The notes under the pieces: model-generated | The model's input: only the letters and a program-made list of their open reading frames with translations | What the model was told of the DNA's origin: nothing | The model's database searches: none | Assembly: GCA_949318235.1 (NCBI GenBank) | Contig: OX439135.1 | Coordinates: 24,640,550 to 24,704,549 of the forward strand | Reading direction: 5' to 3' | DNA: 64,000 nt | From: Ecdyonurus torrentis | Taxonomy: Eukaryota; Arthropoda; Insecta; Ephemeroptera; Heptageniidae | Program-made: the position numbers and the translations under genes | In this document: piece by piece, positions 36,614 to 51,239 of the stretch | Layout: each line of letters opens with the position of its first letter | Numbering within the stretch: position 1 is the first letter of the stretch

Positions 36614-37194
36614 TACAGTGGCGTAACTTCAAAAATTTGGCCAGGGGGAAAAATCTGACACGAGCCCCCCGGAAGGGGGACAGTGCCGTGGAGGAGGGGG
36701 GTTTGTGCGCCGCAGGCGAAAAATTTTGGAAAAGGGGGCGTGGCACTGAAATTTTAAGCTATTTTTCTAAATGAAAATTAAAAAGTGTCACTATAACATG
36801 GAAAAAAAAAAAAAAAAAACTTAAAATGGTCTATCATACATGATTTTAATTTTTATCAATAATTAATTTTTGCTATAAATAGAAAAAATACACAGGATAT
36901 TTGAAGAAGACATTTATAGAAAATTTAATTAGAAGGTGCGGTGACAGTTACAAAATGTAGTTAATATTAATACCATCTGTCACAAAATGCATATTATTTG
37001 ATTGATCCACTTTAACTTTCAAATACTGTTTCTCAACATAAAATTTAATATTATCAATTTATTATTATTATTATTATTATTATTTTTTTTTTTGCGCCAA
37101 GCATCAACGGGCCCCCCCAGAAGCCGACGGGCCCCCAGAAGTCGACGGGCCCGGGGGAACTCCCCCCTCTCCCCCCCTGGTAGTTACGCCACTG
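36614..37194. mobile_element. hAT-like element, CAGTGGCGTAACT ends
   Basis: Ends CAGTGGCGTAACT and AGTTACGCCACTG are inverted. Flanks GACTTCAT (36606-36613) and GACTTCAA (37195-37202) form an 8-bp duplication with one mismatch. The other units of the array read ACGACTTCAAAGACAATATT without interruption, which gives the empty site. The end regions are rich in GGGGG/CCCCC and GACGGGCCC repeats. No transposase. Confidence 0.85.
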
Positions 37195-40100
37195 GACTTC
37201 AAAGACAATATTTTGAAAAGAAAATTCTTCGCTTAATTGTAAGGAAGAATGGGCCTTTTTTTTTTTTTTTTTTTTTTTTCGAAGAATATGTTATTACTGT
37301 TATTACAGTGTTTTGGTATGCAAAAATTTAGGATATTAGGCATCTCTCTCTCTCTCTCTCTCAAGTCGTGTGATATTGGTCAGATTATTCTGTTGCATCT
37401 TTCAACGTAGTTATCACTATCACAATAAATCAGTTTCAACATCCAAGTATTTTATTGATATCAAATAATTTCTTTTCAATTGTTTTTTAATTAATCGTTT
37501 TACCAACAAAAAACAAAAAATAAATTTTATCAATAACATTCTATTGTATTGTGGAAAATATTGAGAGTGGAAATAAATATATTTTGATTTTTTGTTTGTT
37601 TGTAGTTTTACGTCAACTGAAATCTCCATCTGATTACATTGCATGGCCATAAGCCAATATCAATCGATTGTTTATTTAGTAAAAATACTGCTTGATTTTC
37701 ATTCTCTATTTGTTACTCTCTCATACTTTGACAAATAATATAACTAATAAAAAATAAGTTTTTTAATATTTAAATACAAATATTAGTATAATTTTAATAA
37801 GTAATAATAAAAATAATTTTTTATTTAAATTAAATAATTAATTTTAATATTAATTAACAAAGTTTTGAGACTGAAAATGACACCTTTATAATTATGTTTT
37901 TATATATAATTAGCAAAAATTATTTTATATTTAAATCCGTTTACTAGCACGTCTGCGTAATGAAAATGGTTAATTCTTTCTAACATGCAGCGAGTGTATG
38001 AAAACAGAAACAGAAAATTTTTAAGTAAAATTGTAAAAGAATTTGTTTAATTGTTATTTTGCAGTGATGCATTGCGATATGCCTTCAACAATTTTATGTA
38101 TTTACTTAGCGGTTATTATGCTAGATTTCAAATTATGAATATTTTTAGTCGCACAACAGCCCATGTTAATTTCAATTTTTCTCTCTTATCTGATGGTCAC
38201 GAGTTATGACAATGTTATCATAGGTAGCTGTTACTGTTAACTTTCAAATGTCATCATAAAGTTTGTCAGTTTTCACTTATATTTTGAGATACAAGACATC
38301 TAAACACAACACTTAAATATTATCTTAAGATAGGCAGTAATAAGTAATTATTATATTTGACAATACTTCTTACCGGCGATGACGTCACAACCATTTTTTT
38401 TTATATGATGTAAAGTAGCAAAATACTTTTATTCTCTCTCTCTCTCTCTCTCTGATACGATGCTTAATACGTAATAAGATATTTTTATAGAACCATGCAG
38501 GCAGTTGATAATAACAATTACAAGTATAGGTCTCCCCTACTATTTACAATAAATATAATAATCTAAAGTTGAAAATTTGAAATATATTTTTAACTTTTAT
38601 TTTAATACAAATATTAATATACTTTACAATTTTATTATTATTTATATTTATTTAATAATTATTATTTATAAAAAAGACAATAACATTTATGTATTATAAT
38701 TTTCAATATGTTATTATAGTATTTTATTTTTTATAATAATTCCTTTCAAAACTTTAACTGAAGCTCTTATAATAGAAATGATATTTGGTTTTTTTACATG
38801 TAGAAAAATAATAGAGATTATTATAATGAGATTGTTCAAAGACTAACCATATAGAAATGCTTGTGTCGTGTCAATGGTACTTACCGGCGAAGACGTTGCA
38901 CCAATCAGGGGCAAGCTATAATTAAACACAAGGTTCTTAGATTTAATATTATGCTTATGGAGAGGAGTGAATTTTTCTTCGTATTTGTATAATTTTTTTT
39001 AAATTATAAAAAAGACAATAATATTATGTAATTTTAATTTCAATGTGTTATTATTATATTTTATCATAAATCCTTGTAAAAATACAGTCGAAGCTTATTA
39101 TTAAGCATCATTATCTAATTATACAAGTTTGTACTGTAAGAAAGAGATTAATGACTCTCTCTCTCTCTCTCTGGTCGTGTGATATTGGTCAGATTATTCT
39201 GCAGCATCTTTCAACGTAGTTATCAATATACAACAGTTACAACATCAAAGTATTTTATTGATATCAAATAATTTCATTTCAATTGTTTTTTAATTCGTTT
39301 TACAAAAAAAAAAAAAAAAAAAAAAAAACGTAACTATTATCAGTAACAAGGTATTGTAGTTTCACGTCCACTGAAATCTCCATCTGATTACATTGCATGG
39401 ACATAAGCCAATATCAATCGATTGTTTCTTTAATAAAAAGACTGCATGATTTTCTTCCACTATTTCTTCCTCTCTCAAGCATTGTCTTTTAATGTAACTA
39501 ATAAAAAATGAGTATTTTAATATTTTAATGAAAATAATTGTATATAATTATAATAATTAACAACATATTTAATTTTTTTAATTAAATAAATACTTTATTT
39601 TAAATAATTATTAAATAATAAAGTCTTTAAATAAAAATGGCACCTTTAGAATTGGATTTTTTATATGTAAATAACAAAAAAAAAAATATATTTAAATCCG
39701 TCTAAAATAGTTTAGTGTTTTCTATTAAAACAATAAATTTGCCTTGTTGCATGTGTTATACCCAAGGATATATCGTGGATATATGGTTATATCTTCTCAT
39801 GGCGAGTGTGGGAAAACAGAAACAAATAAAAATTTATGAAAGACATAAAGAATATGTAAAATTAATATTTTGCAGTGATGCATTGCTATCTGCTTTGCAG
39901 TGAATGATTATATTAGAATAGAAGACCTAAATTAAGAATTAATAATAATAATAATAATAATAGTTCTTTATTGGGCTTAAGTGGTAATTTTTAATTTACC
40001 ACTAAAAACAAACTATTATCAGTAACATAGTATTGTAATTTCACGTCAACCGAAATCTTCATCTGATTACACTGCATGGCCATAAGTCAATAACAATCAA

Positions 40101-40894
40101 TTGTTTTAGTGAAAAGACTGCATTTTTTTTATTCTCTATTTCTTCCTCTCATACAATGCTGTATAATGAAATTAATAAAAAATAAGTATATTAATACTTA
40201 TATAAAATTAATAGTATAATTATAATAATTCTTAATAAATATATTTTTTTTAATAAATTTATTTATTTGTGTTTAAATAATTATTAAAGTATTAAGTTTT
40301 TGGAATTAAAATGAAGCCTTTAGAAATATATTTTTTATATATAGTTAAGACAAATTATTTTATATTTAAAACCGTCTTCTAATCCTAGCAACTTATTAAT
40401 AAATAATGATTTATTCTTTCCGTTACACTGCCACTGCGAGTGTATGAAAACAGAAATAGAAAAATTAATGAATAAAGATGTAAAAAACATATTATATAAA
40501 ATTGATATATTGCAGTGATGCATTGCGATAAGTCTTCATCAATTATATGTATTTATTTAGTAGTTACCATGCTAGATTTAATATGATGAATGATGAATAT
40601 TTTTAGTCCCATAAGAGCCCATGTTAATTTCAATATTTTCTCTCTTATCTGATGACGAGTTATGAATGTTTTATCATAGGTAGCTGTTACTGTTAACTTT
40701 CAAATGTCATCATAAAGTTTGCCAGTTTTCTCTTTATATTTTGAGATACCAGACATCTAAACACAACACTTAAATATTATCTTAATATAGGCAGAACCTC
40801 AGTAATAAGTAACTATTATATTTGACAATACTTCTTACCGGCGATGACGTCACAACAATTTTTTTTAATATGATGTAAAGTTACAAAATACTTT

Positions 40895-40950
<56 letters not shown>

Positions 40951-41547
40951 CGATGCTTAATAATAAGATATCTTCATAGAGCCATGCATGCAGTTGATAG
41001 TAACATTTATAATTACAAACATACGTGTTTACAATAAATATAATAATCTTTAATTGAAATTTAAAAAAATTAACATTTATTTATTTAATACAAATATTAA
41101 TACAATTTATTATTTTATTTTATTATTATATTTATATTCATATAATAATTATAAATTATAAAAAAGGTAATAATATTCATGTAATTTTAATTTCAATATG
41201 TTATTATTATTATAATATATATTTTTTATAATAATTTCTTTTAAAACTATAACTTTAGCTCTTTTCAAAGGACTAAATCCTGATTGGACAGTATTGCACT
41301 GTTAGAAAAAAATAAATATTATGTTGATATTGTATTGTTCAACGACTTACCATTCAGAAATGCTTGTGTCGAGTCAATGGTACTTACCGGCGAGTACGTT
41401 GCACCAATCAGGGGCTGGCTGTAATTAAACACAAGGTTCTTAGCTTTAACATTATGCTTATGGAGAGGAACAATTTTTTTTTTCATTTTTTGGTCGAGAA
41501 AAGAACGGCTCCTGTTCCAGAAAAATATAAATAAATTATAATAATGG

Positions 41548-41914
41548 TGTATGCGCATGACGTCATATTTATTGTACTTTGACGCCATACTGGAGTAAAG
41601 AATAACATTGCTCAGCATAGGACACAGCTTGTTTAATATTTTAGCTATTTACTTTGTGATATCAGTCAATTTTAGGTTATTATTATTTTTGTCACATACT
41701 TGAGATACTAACTCAAAATCAATGATCTCAAATTTATTGCTTAAGTTATTACTTCTATAAAGTACACACAAAATGTAGGCAGTATGTTCACTACTTTGTC
41801 CTTTGTTCAGAACACATGATCATGACGTCACTATCTCTGCATCACGATGTATTTTTTATTTTTGCCTGTCCATGTTATTGAATGATCAAACATGGCGTCG
41901 ACTTTAACATTACG
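41548..41914. mobile_element. MITE A-derived segment (array subtype)
   Basis: GTATGCGCATGACGTCATAT to ATGGCGTCGACTTTAACATT. Here the interior reads ATTGCTTAAGTTATTACTTC, the intact target site for the P1 insertion seen in the copy at 48370. Confidence 0.8.
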
Positions 41915-41967
41915 ACTTCAAAGACAATATTTTGAAAAGAAAATTCATCGCTTGTAAGGAAGCATGG

Positions 41968-41998
<31 letters not shown>

Positions 41999-42056
41999 GT
42001 GGTGAGGAATATTTTATTACAGTGTTTTGGTATGCAAAAGTTTAGGAAATTAAACA

Positions 42057-42088
<32 letters not shown>

Positions 42089-42950
42089 AAGTCATGTGAT
42101 ATTGGTCAGATTATTCTGTTGCATCTTTCATCGTAGTTATCAAAATATATCAGTTTCAACATCCAAGTATTTTATTGATATGAAATAATTTTAATTCAAT
42201 TGTTTTTTAATTCGCTTTACAAAAAAAAAAAAAAAAAAACTATTATCAGTAACATTGTATTGTAGTTTCACGTCCACTGAAATCTCCATCTGATTACATT
42301 GTATGCCCATAAGTCAATATTAATCGATTGTTTTAGTGAAAAGACTGCTTGATTATATTCTCTATTTCTTCCTATCTCATACAATGCTATATAATGTAAT
42401 TGATAAAAAATAAGTATATTAATACTTTAATAAAATAATAGTATAATTATAATAATTAACAATAAATACATATTTTTTAATTAATATAATTAATTTATTT
42501 TTAAATAATTATTAATATATAAAGTATTTAGAATGAAAATGACGCCTTTAGAAATATATTTTTTATATATAACTAAGAAAAATTATTTTATATTTAAATC
42601 CGTCTTCAAATATTAACAAGTTTTTGAAAAAAAAATGGTTAATTTTTCCAGACAAACAGCGAGTGTATGAAAACGAGAAACAAATGTAATTTTAATTAAA
42701 GATGTAAAAATATATAAAAAAATTGATATTTTACAGTGATGCATTGCAAGCCTTCAATAATTATGTGTATTAATTTAGTGGTCACCATTCTAGATTTTAA
42801 ATTATGAATATTTTTAGTCCCATAAGAGCCCATGTTAATTTCAATATTTCTCTCTTATCTGATGGTCACGAGCTCTGACAATGTTATCATAGGTAGCTGT
42901 TACTGTTAACTTTCAAATGTCATCATAAAGATTGCCAGTTTTCACTTTAT

Positions 42951-43978
42951 AATAATAATAATAATATAGATTTATTGAGCAAGTAAATTACACAGACATA
43001 ACAGTCAAAGTCACAATGATGCATTTGCTCAAAAGGATAATTAAAAAGGCAAAGCCCATCGAGTTAATTATCCATTAGTAAACATAAAGTAGATTATACA
43101 TGTTTTAAAAACACAGACGCAGCCATCTCTTTAACAGCACAATCTAACTTATTATATAGGCCAACGCTTCTAGGAAAAAAGGAATCAATATAATAGTTTG
43201 CGTTGATTCTAGGCACCATATACTCAGTAGAGTCGCTATTCCGCAGTCTGGTAGATTTAGATCTAATAGCTACCCTGTTAGCTGAAAATACAGGCAAATC
43301 GACAACACCGAGTATACATTTGTGCAAATACACAACATCCTGCCTATATAGGTAACTATTAATGCATGGAATTTTGCACATAACATTACGCACATCACTC
43401 TCATGTCTAAATTTAACACCACTCTTATAGTAATTCTCATCTCTACCAAGAATCAGACGTGTAGCTCTATTTTGAACGCGTTCTACGTTTTGTAAATTTT
43501 GCGCCGATGTTGGATGCCATGCAGGAGTGGCATACAATAAAACGGGGCGCACAAGAGAAAGATAAGCCGTTCGTAGAGCTCCACGTCGAGACCCAGTTAA
43601 GGACCGTCTTAACATACCTAGCAATTTAAAACATTTGGCAGTAACAATATTGGTGTGTTTATTCCATTTGAGATCATTAGAAATATTTAAGCCTAAACAT
43701 TTAAATTCACTAACAGTGGGAACAGGTACATTATTGATTTTATATTTATAAATTATTGGATTCAATGATTTAGTTATAGACATATGATTACTCTTGGCTG
43801 CATTTAAATTCATTTCATTGACCACACACCACATATGAATATTATTTAAATCCTACTGAAGTAAGAATACATCATTTTCATCACAGATATTTCGATATAG
43901 AGACGTATCATCAGCATACTGAGATACATTTGATGTTACACATTTAGGCAAATCAAGCATAAAAATTGTAAACAAAAA
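42951..43978 (-). pseudogene. 5'-truncated non-LTR retrotransposon, RT C-terminal part
   Basis: On the minus strand a reverse transcriptase fragment reads from a Phe-Met-Leu-Asp-Leu-Pro segment through the catalytic motif Tyr-Ala-Asp-Asp-Thr (about 43900-43920). It then runs through one in-frame TAG (about 43855) into a 246-codon frame ending near 43094. That frame contains the usual downstream features of LINE RT (Asn-Glu-Met-Asn-Leu-Asn-x-x-Lys-Ser, Phe-Lys-Cys-Leu-Gly, Leu-Leu-Tyr-Ala-Thr-Pro-Ala-Trp and Arg-Ala-Thr-Arg-Leu). The 3' end is a TAT/TTA microsatellite (42951-42968). The 5' end stops abruptly at array sequence. It most resembles Jockey/CR1/I-type elements; the clade is uncertain. 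It interrupts a P2-derived segment of the tandem unit and is inactive as shown. Confidence 0.9.
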
Positions 43979-44747
43979 GACATCTAAACACAACCCTTAA
44001 ATATTATCTTAATATAGGCAGAACCTCAGTAATAAGTAAGTATTATATTGCACAATACTTCTTACCGGAGATGACGTCACAACATTTTTTAATATGATGT
44101 AAAGTTACAAAATACTTTTATTCTCTCTCTCTCTCTGATACGATGCTTAATAATAAGATATCTTCATAGAGCCATGCAGGCAGTTGATAGTAACATTTAT
44201 AATTACAAACATACGTGTTTACAATAAATATAATAATCTTTAATTGAAATTAAAAAAAAATTAATATTTATTTATTTAATACAAATATTAATACAATTGA
44301 TTATTTTATTTTATTATTATATTTATATTCATATAATAATTATAAATTATAAAAAAGACAATACTATTTAATTAATTTTAATTTAAATATGTTATTATTA
44401 TTATATTTTTTTTTTATAATAAGTTCTTTTAAAACTATAACGTTAGCTCTTTTCAAAGAACTAAATTCCTGTTTATACAGTTTTGCACTGTTAGAAAAAA
44501 ATAAACAGTATGTTGATATTGTATTGTTCAACGACTTACCATGCAGAAATGCTTGTGTCAAGTCAATGGTACTTACCGGCGATGACGTTGCACCAATCAG
44601 GGGCATGCTGTAATTAAGCACAAGGTTCTTAAAATTTACATTATATGCTTATGGAGAGGAATATATATATATTTTTTTTCTTCATTTTTTGGTCGAGAAA
44701 AGAACGGCTCCGATTCCAGAAAAATATAAATAAATTATAATAATGGT

Positions 44748-45110
44748 GTATGCGCATGACGTCATATTTAATGTACTTTGACGCCATACTGGAGTAAAGA
44801 ATAACATTGCTCAGCATAGGACACAGATTGTTTAATATTTTAGCTATTTACTTTGAGAAATCGGTCAATTTTAGGTGATTATTATTTTTGTCACATACTT
44901 GAGATACTAATTCACTATCAATGCTCTCAAATTTATTGCTAAAGTTATTCCTTCTATAAAGTACACACAAAATTAAGCCAGTGTGTTCACTACTTTGTCC
45001 TTTGTTAAGAACACATGATCATGACGTCACTATCTCTGCATCACGATGTATGTTTTATTTTTACCTGTCCATGTTAATGAGTGATCAAACATGGCGTCGA
45101 CTTTAACATT
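44748..45110. mobile_element. MITE A-derived segment (array subtype)
   Basis: Same layout as 41548-41914, with both TGACGTCA sites (about 44758 and 45021). Confidence 0.8.
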
Positions 45111-45235
45111 ACGACTTCAAAGGCAATATTTTGAAAAGAGATTCATCGATTGTATGGAAGCATGCAATTTTTGTTTTCGTTTTTATGAAGAAAAGGTTTT
45201 TACAGTGTTTTGCTATTCAAAAATTTAGGATATTA

Positions 45236-45239
<4 letters not shown>

Positions 45240-45310
<71 letters not shown>
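45240..45310. repeat. (CT)n at unit anchor
   Basis: About 70 bp of CT before the array anchor. Confidence 0.9.
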
Positions 45311-45313
<3 letters not shown>

Positions 45314-45484
45314 TCTCAAGTCGTGTGACATTAGTCAGATTATTCTGTTGCATCTTTCATCGTAGTTATCAAAATATATCAGTTTCAACATCCAAGTATT
45401 TTATTGATATGAAACAATTTTAATTCAATTGTTTTTTAATTCGCTTTACAAAAAAAAAAAAAAAAAACTATTATCAGTAACATT

Positions 45485-45752
45485 CAGTCATGGAGTCGAT
45501 ACCGAAATTTTCGATACCGATACGATACCGATATTTTTAAATTTTCCCGATACCGATACCGATACGATACTGCTCAAAAAAATTTGCTCCGATACGATAC
45601 CGATACGATACCGATATTTCCCGATACTTTTTCGATATTTTTGCTATATCTCATACAATAAATATTGCACTATAAATTTCATTTTTTTTTTTTTTTTCAC
45701 CTTTGACACATAAATTGGTATCATAAAATCCATGCATATTTTTGCCAAATTT

Positions 45753-45800
<48 letters not shown>

Positions 45801-46403
45801 TTTTTTATTTATTTTTTTTATTCTAATGTTCGTTTGTTAAACTAAAATGACTTAAAAAATTATAGTAGATTTAAAAAAAATACATATTTCATTCGTTTAA
45901 TGAAATTATACGATTAGAATATCCTCTACTGTTTCCAAGCACTTTTGTTAATTATTTAGAAATTAGCAATTTTTTTATTTCGTATAGAAGTAATTTTCAA
46001 ATATTTAATAAATTTAATTTTTTTTCATGGTATTTTTTTAATTTGCTAAAGTAAACAGGTATCATTAGCTTTCGTATTTATTTTATTGGCTCAAATCATC
46101 CCCGCTAAACCAAAGGGGTTAAAGTCCAAAATTCCCCTCTGGTCGTAAAAATCCTTTGATTTTGTACACTTTTTAAAAATTTAACCTTGTAAAATTTTTT
46201 TTACAAAGACATTAACGGAAGTATGCTACATCTTTTGTAATTTGTAATGCATTGAATTTTTATACAATTGCAGTGATTTAAAATGTCAATCATTGACTAT
46301 ATTTTATTGTGATTTCTACCGGCGCTTTAGTCATTAGGAGAGATCATAGATAGTACTGTACGACCACACGACGGATTTCTCAGAAACTTGGCGACAGTCG
46401 ATC

Positions 46404-46435
<32 letters not shown>

Positions 46436-46665
46436 CATAAAAAGATGAAAAAAGTTTTAACACCGTTTTCTTTATTTTTATTTTATGTAAAAAAAAAAAA
46501 ATACTATTTACCTGGTGGCTTTATAAAAAGTATAAAATAAAAATACTGTGCACTGCGCCCTACCCTGTTGTTATAGCACAATGAAAAATAAAGGAGTGAA
46601 TTTTATTGTCCAAGTACGAAAGATAGATAATCAGTAATCACTAATGGAATGTTCTCGTTGCTTCA

Positions 46666-46699
<34 letters not shown>

Positions 46700-46892
46700 T
46701 TTTATGAGAGAGCAAAAGTCTCAAAGTATCGAAAACAAGTATCGAAATTCGACGATATTTTGCTGATATCGGTGACCGATACCGATATTCGATACTGAGT
46801 TTAAAAAAGGCCCCGATACGATACCGATACGATAAAAGTATCGGTATAGTATCGAATATCGTATCGCAGTCGATACCGATACTCCATGACTG
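45485..46892. mobile_element. hAT-like element with GATACCGATACG motif arrays
   Basis: Perfect 8-bp duplication GTAACATT (45477-45484 and 46893-46900). The empty site is visible in the other units, which read ATCAGTAACATTGTATTG. Inverted ends CAGTCATGGAGT and ACTCCATGACTG. Both end regions (45497-45640 and 46720-46885) are packed with CGATACCGATACGATACC in either orientation. The 1.1-kb middle is AT-rich with T-tracts and (ATTT)n (about 45750-45805). No transposase frame. Confidence 0.88.
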
Positions 46893-48369
46893 GTAACATT
46901 GTATTGTAGTTTCACGTCCACTGAAATCTCCATCTGATTACATTGTATGCCCATAAGTCAATATTAATCGATTGTTTTAGTGAAAAGACTGCTTGATTAT
47001 ATTCTCTATTTCTTCCTATCTCATACAATTCTATATAATGTAATTGATAAAAAATAAGTATATTAATACTTTAATAAAATAATAGTATAATTATAATAAC
47101 TAACAATAAATATATATTTTTTAATTAAAATAATTAATTTATTTTTAAATAATTATTAATATATAAAGTATTTAGAATGAAAATGACGCCTTTAGAAATA
47201 TATTTTTTATATATAACTAAGAAAAATTATTTTATATTTAAATCCGTCTTCAAATATTAACATTTTATTGAAGAAAAAATGGTTTATTTTTCCAGACAAA
47301 CAGCGAGTGTATGAAAACGAGAAACAAATGTAATTTTAATTATAGATGTAAAAATATATAAAAAATTGATATTTTACAGTGATGCATTGCAAGCCTTCAA
47401 TAATTATGTGTAATAATTTAGTGGTCACCATTCTAGATTTTAAATTATGAATATTTTTAGTCCCATAAGAGCCCATGTTAATTTCCATATTTCTCTCTTA
47501 TCTGATGGTCACGAGCTATGACAATGTTATCATAGGTAGCTATTACTGTTAACTTTCAAATGTCATCATAAAGTTTGCCAGTTTTCACTTTATATTTTGA
47601 GATACGAGACATCTAAACACAACACTTAAATATTATCTTAATATAGGCAGAACCTCAGTAATAAGTAAGTATTATATTGCACAATACTTCTTACCGGAGA
47701 TGACGTCACAACATTTTTTAATATGATGTAAAGTTACAAAATACTTTTATTCTCTCTCTCTCTCTCTCTCTGATACGATGCTTAATAATAAGATATCTTC
47801 ATAGAGCCATGCATGCAGTTGATAGTAACATTTATAATTACAAACATAGGTGTTTACAATAAATATAATAATCTTTAATTGAAATTAAAAAATATTAACA
47901 TTTATTTATTTAATACAAATATTAATACAATTTATTATTTTATTTTATTATTATATTTATATTCATATTCATATAATAATTATAAAATCTAAAAAAGACA
48001 ATACCATTTATCTAATTTTAATTTAAATATATTATTATTATTATTTTTTTTTTTATAATAACTTCTTGTTAAACTTTAATTTTAGATCTTTTCTAAGAAC
48101 TAATTCCTTATTGGACAGTTTTGCACTGTTAGAAAAAATAAACATTATGTGGTTATTGTATTGTTCAACGACTTACCACACAGAAATGCTTGTGTCAAGT
48201 CAATGGTACTTACCGGCGATGACGTTGCACCAATCAGGGGTAAGCTGTAATTAAACACAAGGTTCTTAGATTTAACATTATGCTTATGGAGAGGAGCGTT
48301 TTTTTTTTTTTTTTTGGTGGAGAAAAGAAAGGCTCCGATTCCAGAAAAGTATAAATAAATAATAATAAG

Positions 48370-49055
48370 TGTGTATGCGCATGACGTCATATTTAATGCG
48401 CTTCGACGCCATACTGGAGTAATAACATTGCTCAGCATAGAACACATAGTTTGTTTATTTTTTATTATTATTGCTATTTACTTTGTGTTATTATAATATT
48501 ACTCACATACTTGAGATACTAATTCACCATCAATGCTCTCAAAAATATTGTTTAAGGGAGCAGGGTACCGACGTCGGCCATTAGACTCAAATTTTTCTCG
48601 TCAAAAAATCTGAAGTTTTGCATAATGATACTTCAGCTTGGAAAAATTTTAAATATGTAAAAAAATTTGGGGGATACTGTGCAAATTAATTTTATATGAT
48701 TTTTTTGAAATTTAAAGCCTATAAGGTTCAATGTTAATTTGAATAATTTTTATTTTATTTTTTTCGGGATCTTGAAATTATTATCACGGCTAGGTGTGAC
48801 CCTTAGCTATACAATAACACCAAATTTAGACCTAAAACACTTTCTAGTTTTTGAGATATAAGGTCGGTACCCTACTCCCTTAAGTCATTACTTCTATAAA
48901 GTACACACAAAATTAAGCCAGTGTGTTCACTACTTTGTCCTTTGTTAAGAACATATGATCATGACGTCACTATCTCTGCATCACGATGTATATATTATAT
49001 TAATTTTACCTGTCCATGTTATTGAGTGATCAAACATGGCGTCGACTTTAACATT
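48370..49055. mobile_element. MITE A-derived segment interrupted by P1
   Basis: Same array subtype, split by the P1 element at 48552-48883. The two parts join as ATTGTTTAAGTCATTACTTC, which matches the uninterrupted copies. Confidence 0.8.
48552..48883. mobile_element. TTAA MITE P1, complete copy with readable target
   Basis: Starts TTAAGGGAGCAGGGTACCGA, ends GTCGGTACCCTACTCCCTTAA. Host sequence on both sides is the MITE A segment, whose sister copies have a single TTAA at this point. Inserted in opposite orientation to the copy at 4484. Confidence 0.92.
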
Positions 49056-50417
49056 ACGTCTTCAAAGGCAATATTTTAAAGAGACAATTCATCGCTTGTA
49101 AGGAGGCATGTTTTTTTTTTTTTTTTTTTTTTTGAAGAATATGTTATTACAGTGTTTTGGTATGCATAAGTTTAGGAAATTAGACATCTCTCTGTCACTT
49201 TCTCTCAAGTCGTGTGATATTGGTCAGATTATTTTGTTGCATCTTTCCACGTAGTTATCACAATAAATCAGTTTCAACATCCAAGTAATTTATTGATATC
49301 AAATAATTTTATTTCAATTGTTTTTTAATTCGTTTTACCAAAAAAAAAAAAAAAAACTATTATCAGTAACATTGTATTGAAGTTTCACGGTAACTGAAAT
49401 CTCCATCAGATTACATTGCATGGCCATAAGCCAATATCAATCGATTTTTTATGTAATAAAAATACTGCTTGATTTTCATTCTCTAGTTCTTCCTCTCTCA
49501 CATACGATACCATATAATATAAATAATAAAAAATAAATATTTTTATACTTTAATAAAAATAATAGTATAATTATACTAATTAACAATAAATATAATTTTT
49601 TATTAATTAATTAATTTATTTTTAAATAATTATTAAACTTAAAGTTTTTAGAATGAAAATGAAGCCTTTAGAAATAGATTTTTTATATATAATTAATAAA
49701 AATTATTTTATATATAAGACAGTCTTCAATTTAAACAAAAAATAGGTTATACTTTTTCCATTATACAGCGAATGTATGAAAACAGAAACAAGAATTTTGA
49801 TTGAAATTTAAAAAAAATATATAAAATTGATATTTTGCAGTGATGCATTGCGATAAGCCTACAATAATTATACGTATTAATTTAGCGGTCACCATGCTAG
49901 ATTTCAAATTATGAATATTTTTAGTCCCATAACAGCCCATGTTAATTTCAATATTTCTCTCTTATCTGATGGTCACGAGGTATGACAATGTTATCATAGG
50001 TAGCTGTTACTGTTAACTTTCAAATGTCATCATAAAGTTTGCCATTTTTCACTTTATATTTTGAGATACAAGACATCTAAACACAACACTTAAATATTAT
50101 CTTAATATAGGCAGAACCTCAGTAATAAGTAATTATTATATTTGACAATACTTCTTACCGGCGATGACGTCACAACATTTTTTTTAGTATGATGTAAAGT
50201 TATAAAATACTTTTATTCTCTCTCTCTCTCTCTCTCTCTGATACGATGCTTAATAATAATAAGATATTTTTATAGAGCCATGCAGGCAGTTGATACTAAC
50301 AATTACAAGTAGAGGTCTCCCCTACTATTTACATGAAATATAATAATCTATAGTTGAAAATTAAAAATATAATTTTATTTTTTATTTTAATACAATAATA
50401 TAAATAAATAATAATAA

Positions 50418-50795
50418 TGGTGTATGCGCATGACGTCATATTTTATGTACTTTGAAGCCATACTTGAGTAAAGAATAACATTGCTCTGCATAGGACACAG
50501 CTTGTTTATTTTTTATTAATATTGCTATTTACTTTGAGAAATCAGTTAATTTTAGGTTATTATTATAATATTTCTCACATACTTGAGATACTAATTCAAT
50601 ATCAATGATCTCAAATTTATAGCTTAAGTTATTCCTTCTATAAAGTACACACAAAATGTAGCCAGTATGTTCACAACTTTGTCCTATTGTTAAGAACATA
50701 TGATCATGACGTCACTACCTCTGCATCACGATGTATGTTTTATTTTTACCTGTCCATGTTATTGAGTGATCAAACATGGCGTCGACTTTAACATT
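50418..50795. mobile_element. MITE A-derived segment (array subtype)
   Basis: GTATGCGCATGACGTCATAT to AACATGGCGTCGACTTTAAC, with the second TGACGTCA near 50707. Confidence 0.8.
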
Positions 50796-50852
50796 ACGAC
50801 TTCAAAGACAATATTTTGAAAAGAAAATCCATCGCTTGTAAGGAAGCATGGG

Positions 50853-50884
<32 letters not shown>

Positions 50885-50943
50885 GTGAAGAATATGTTTT
50901 TACAGTTTTTTGGTATGCAAAAGTTTAGGAAACTTGGCATCTC

Positions 50944-51239
<296 letters not shown>

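Noticed and set aside
36574..37331. Two short GC-rich frames
   Set aside because: They translate the GGGGG/CCCCC ends of the hAT-like insertion.
41319..41618. 99-codon frame, with relatives at 44364-44621 and 48145-48447
   Set aside because: Similar frames recur because the tandem units are related. They are broken at different points and run into MITE ends, so no selection for coding is visible.
45429..46954. Asp-Thr-Asp-Thr-type frames
   Set aside because: They are readings of the GATACC motif arrays of the hAT-like element.
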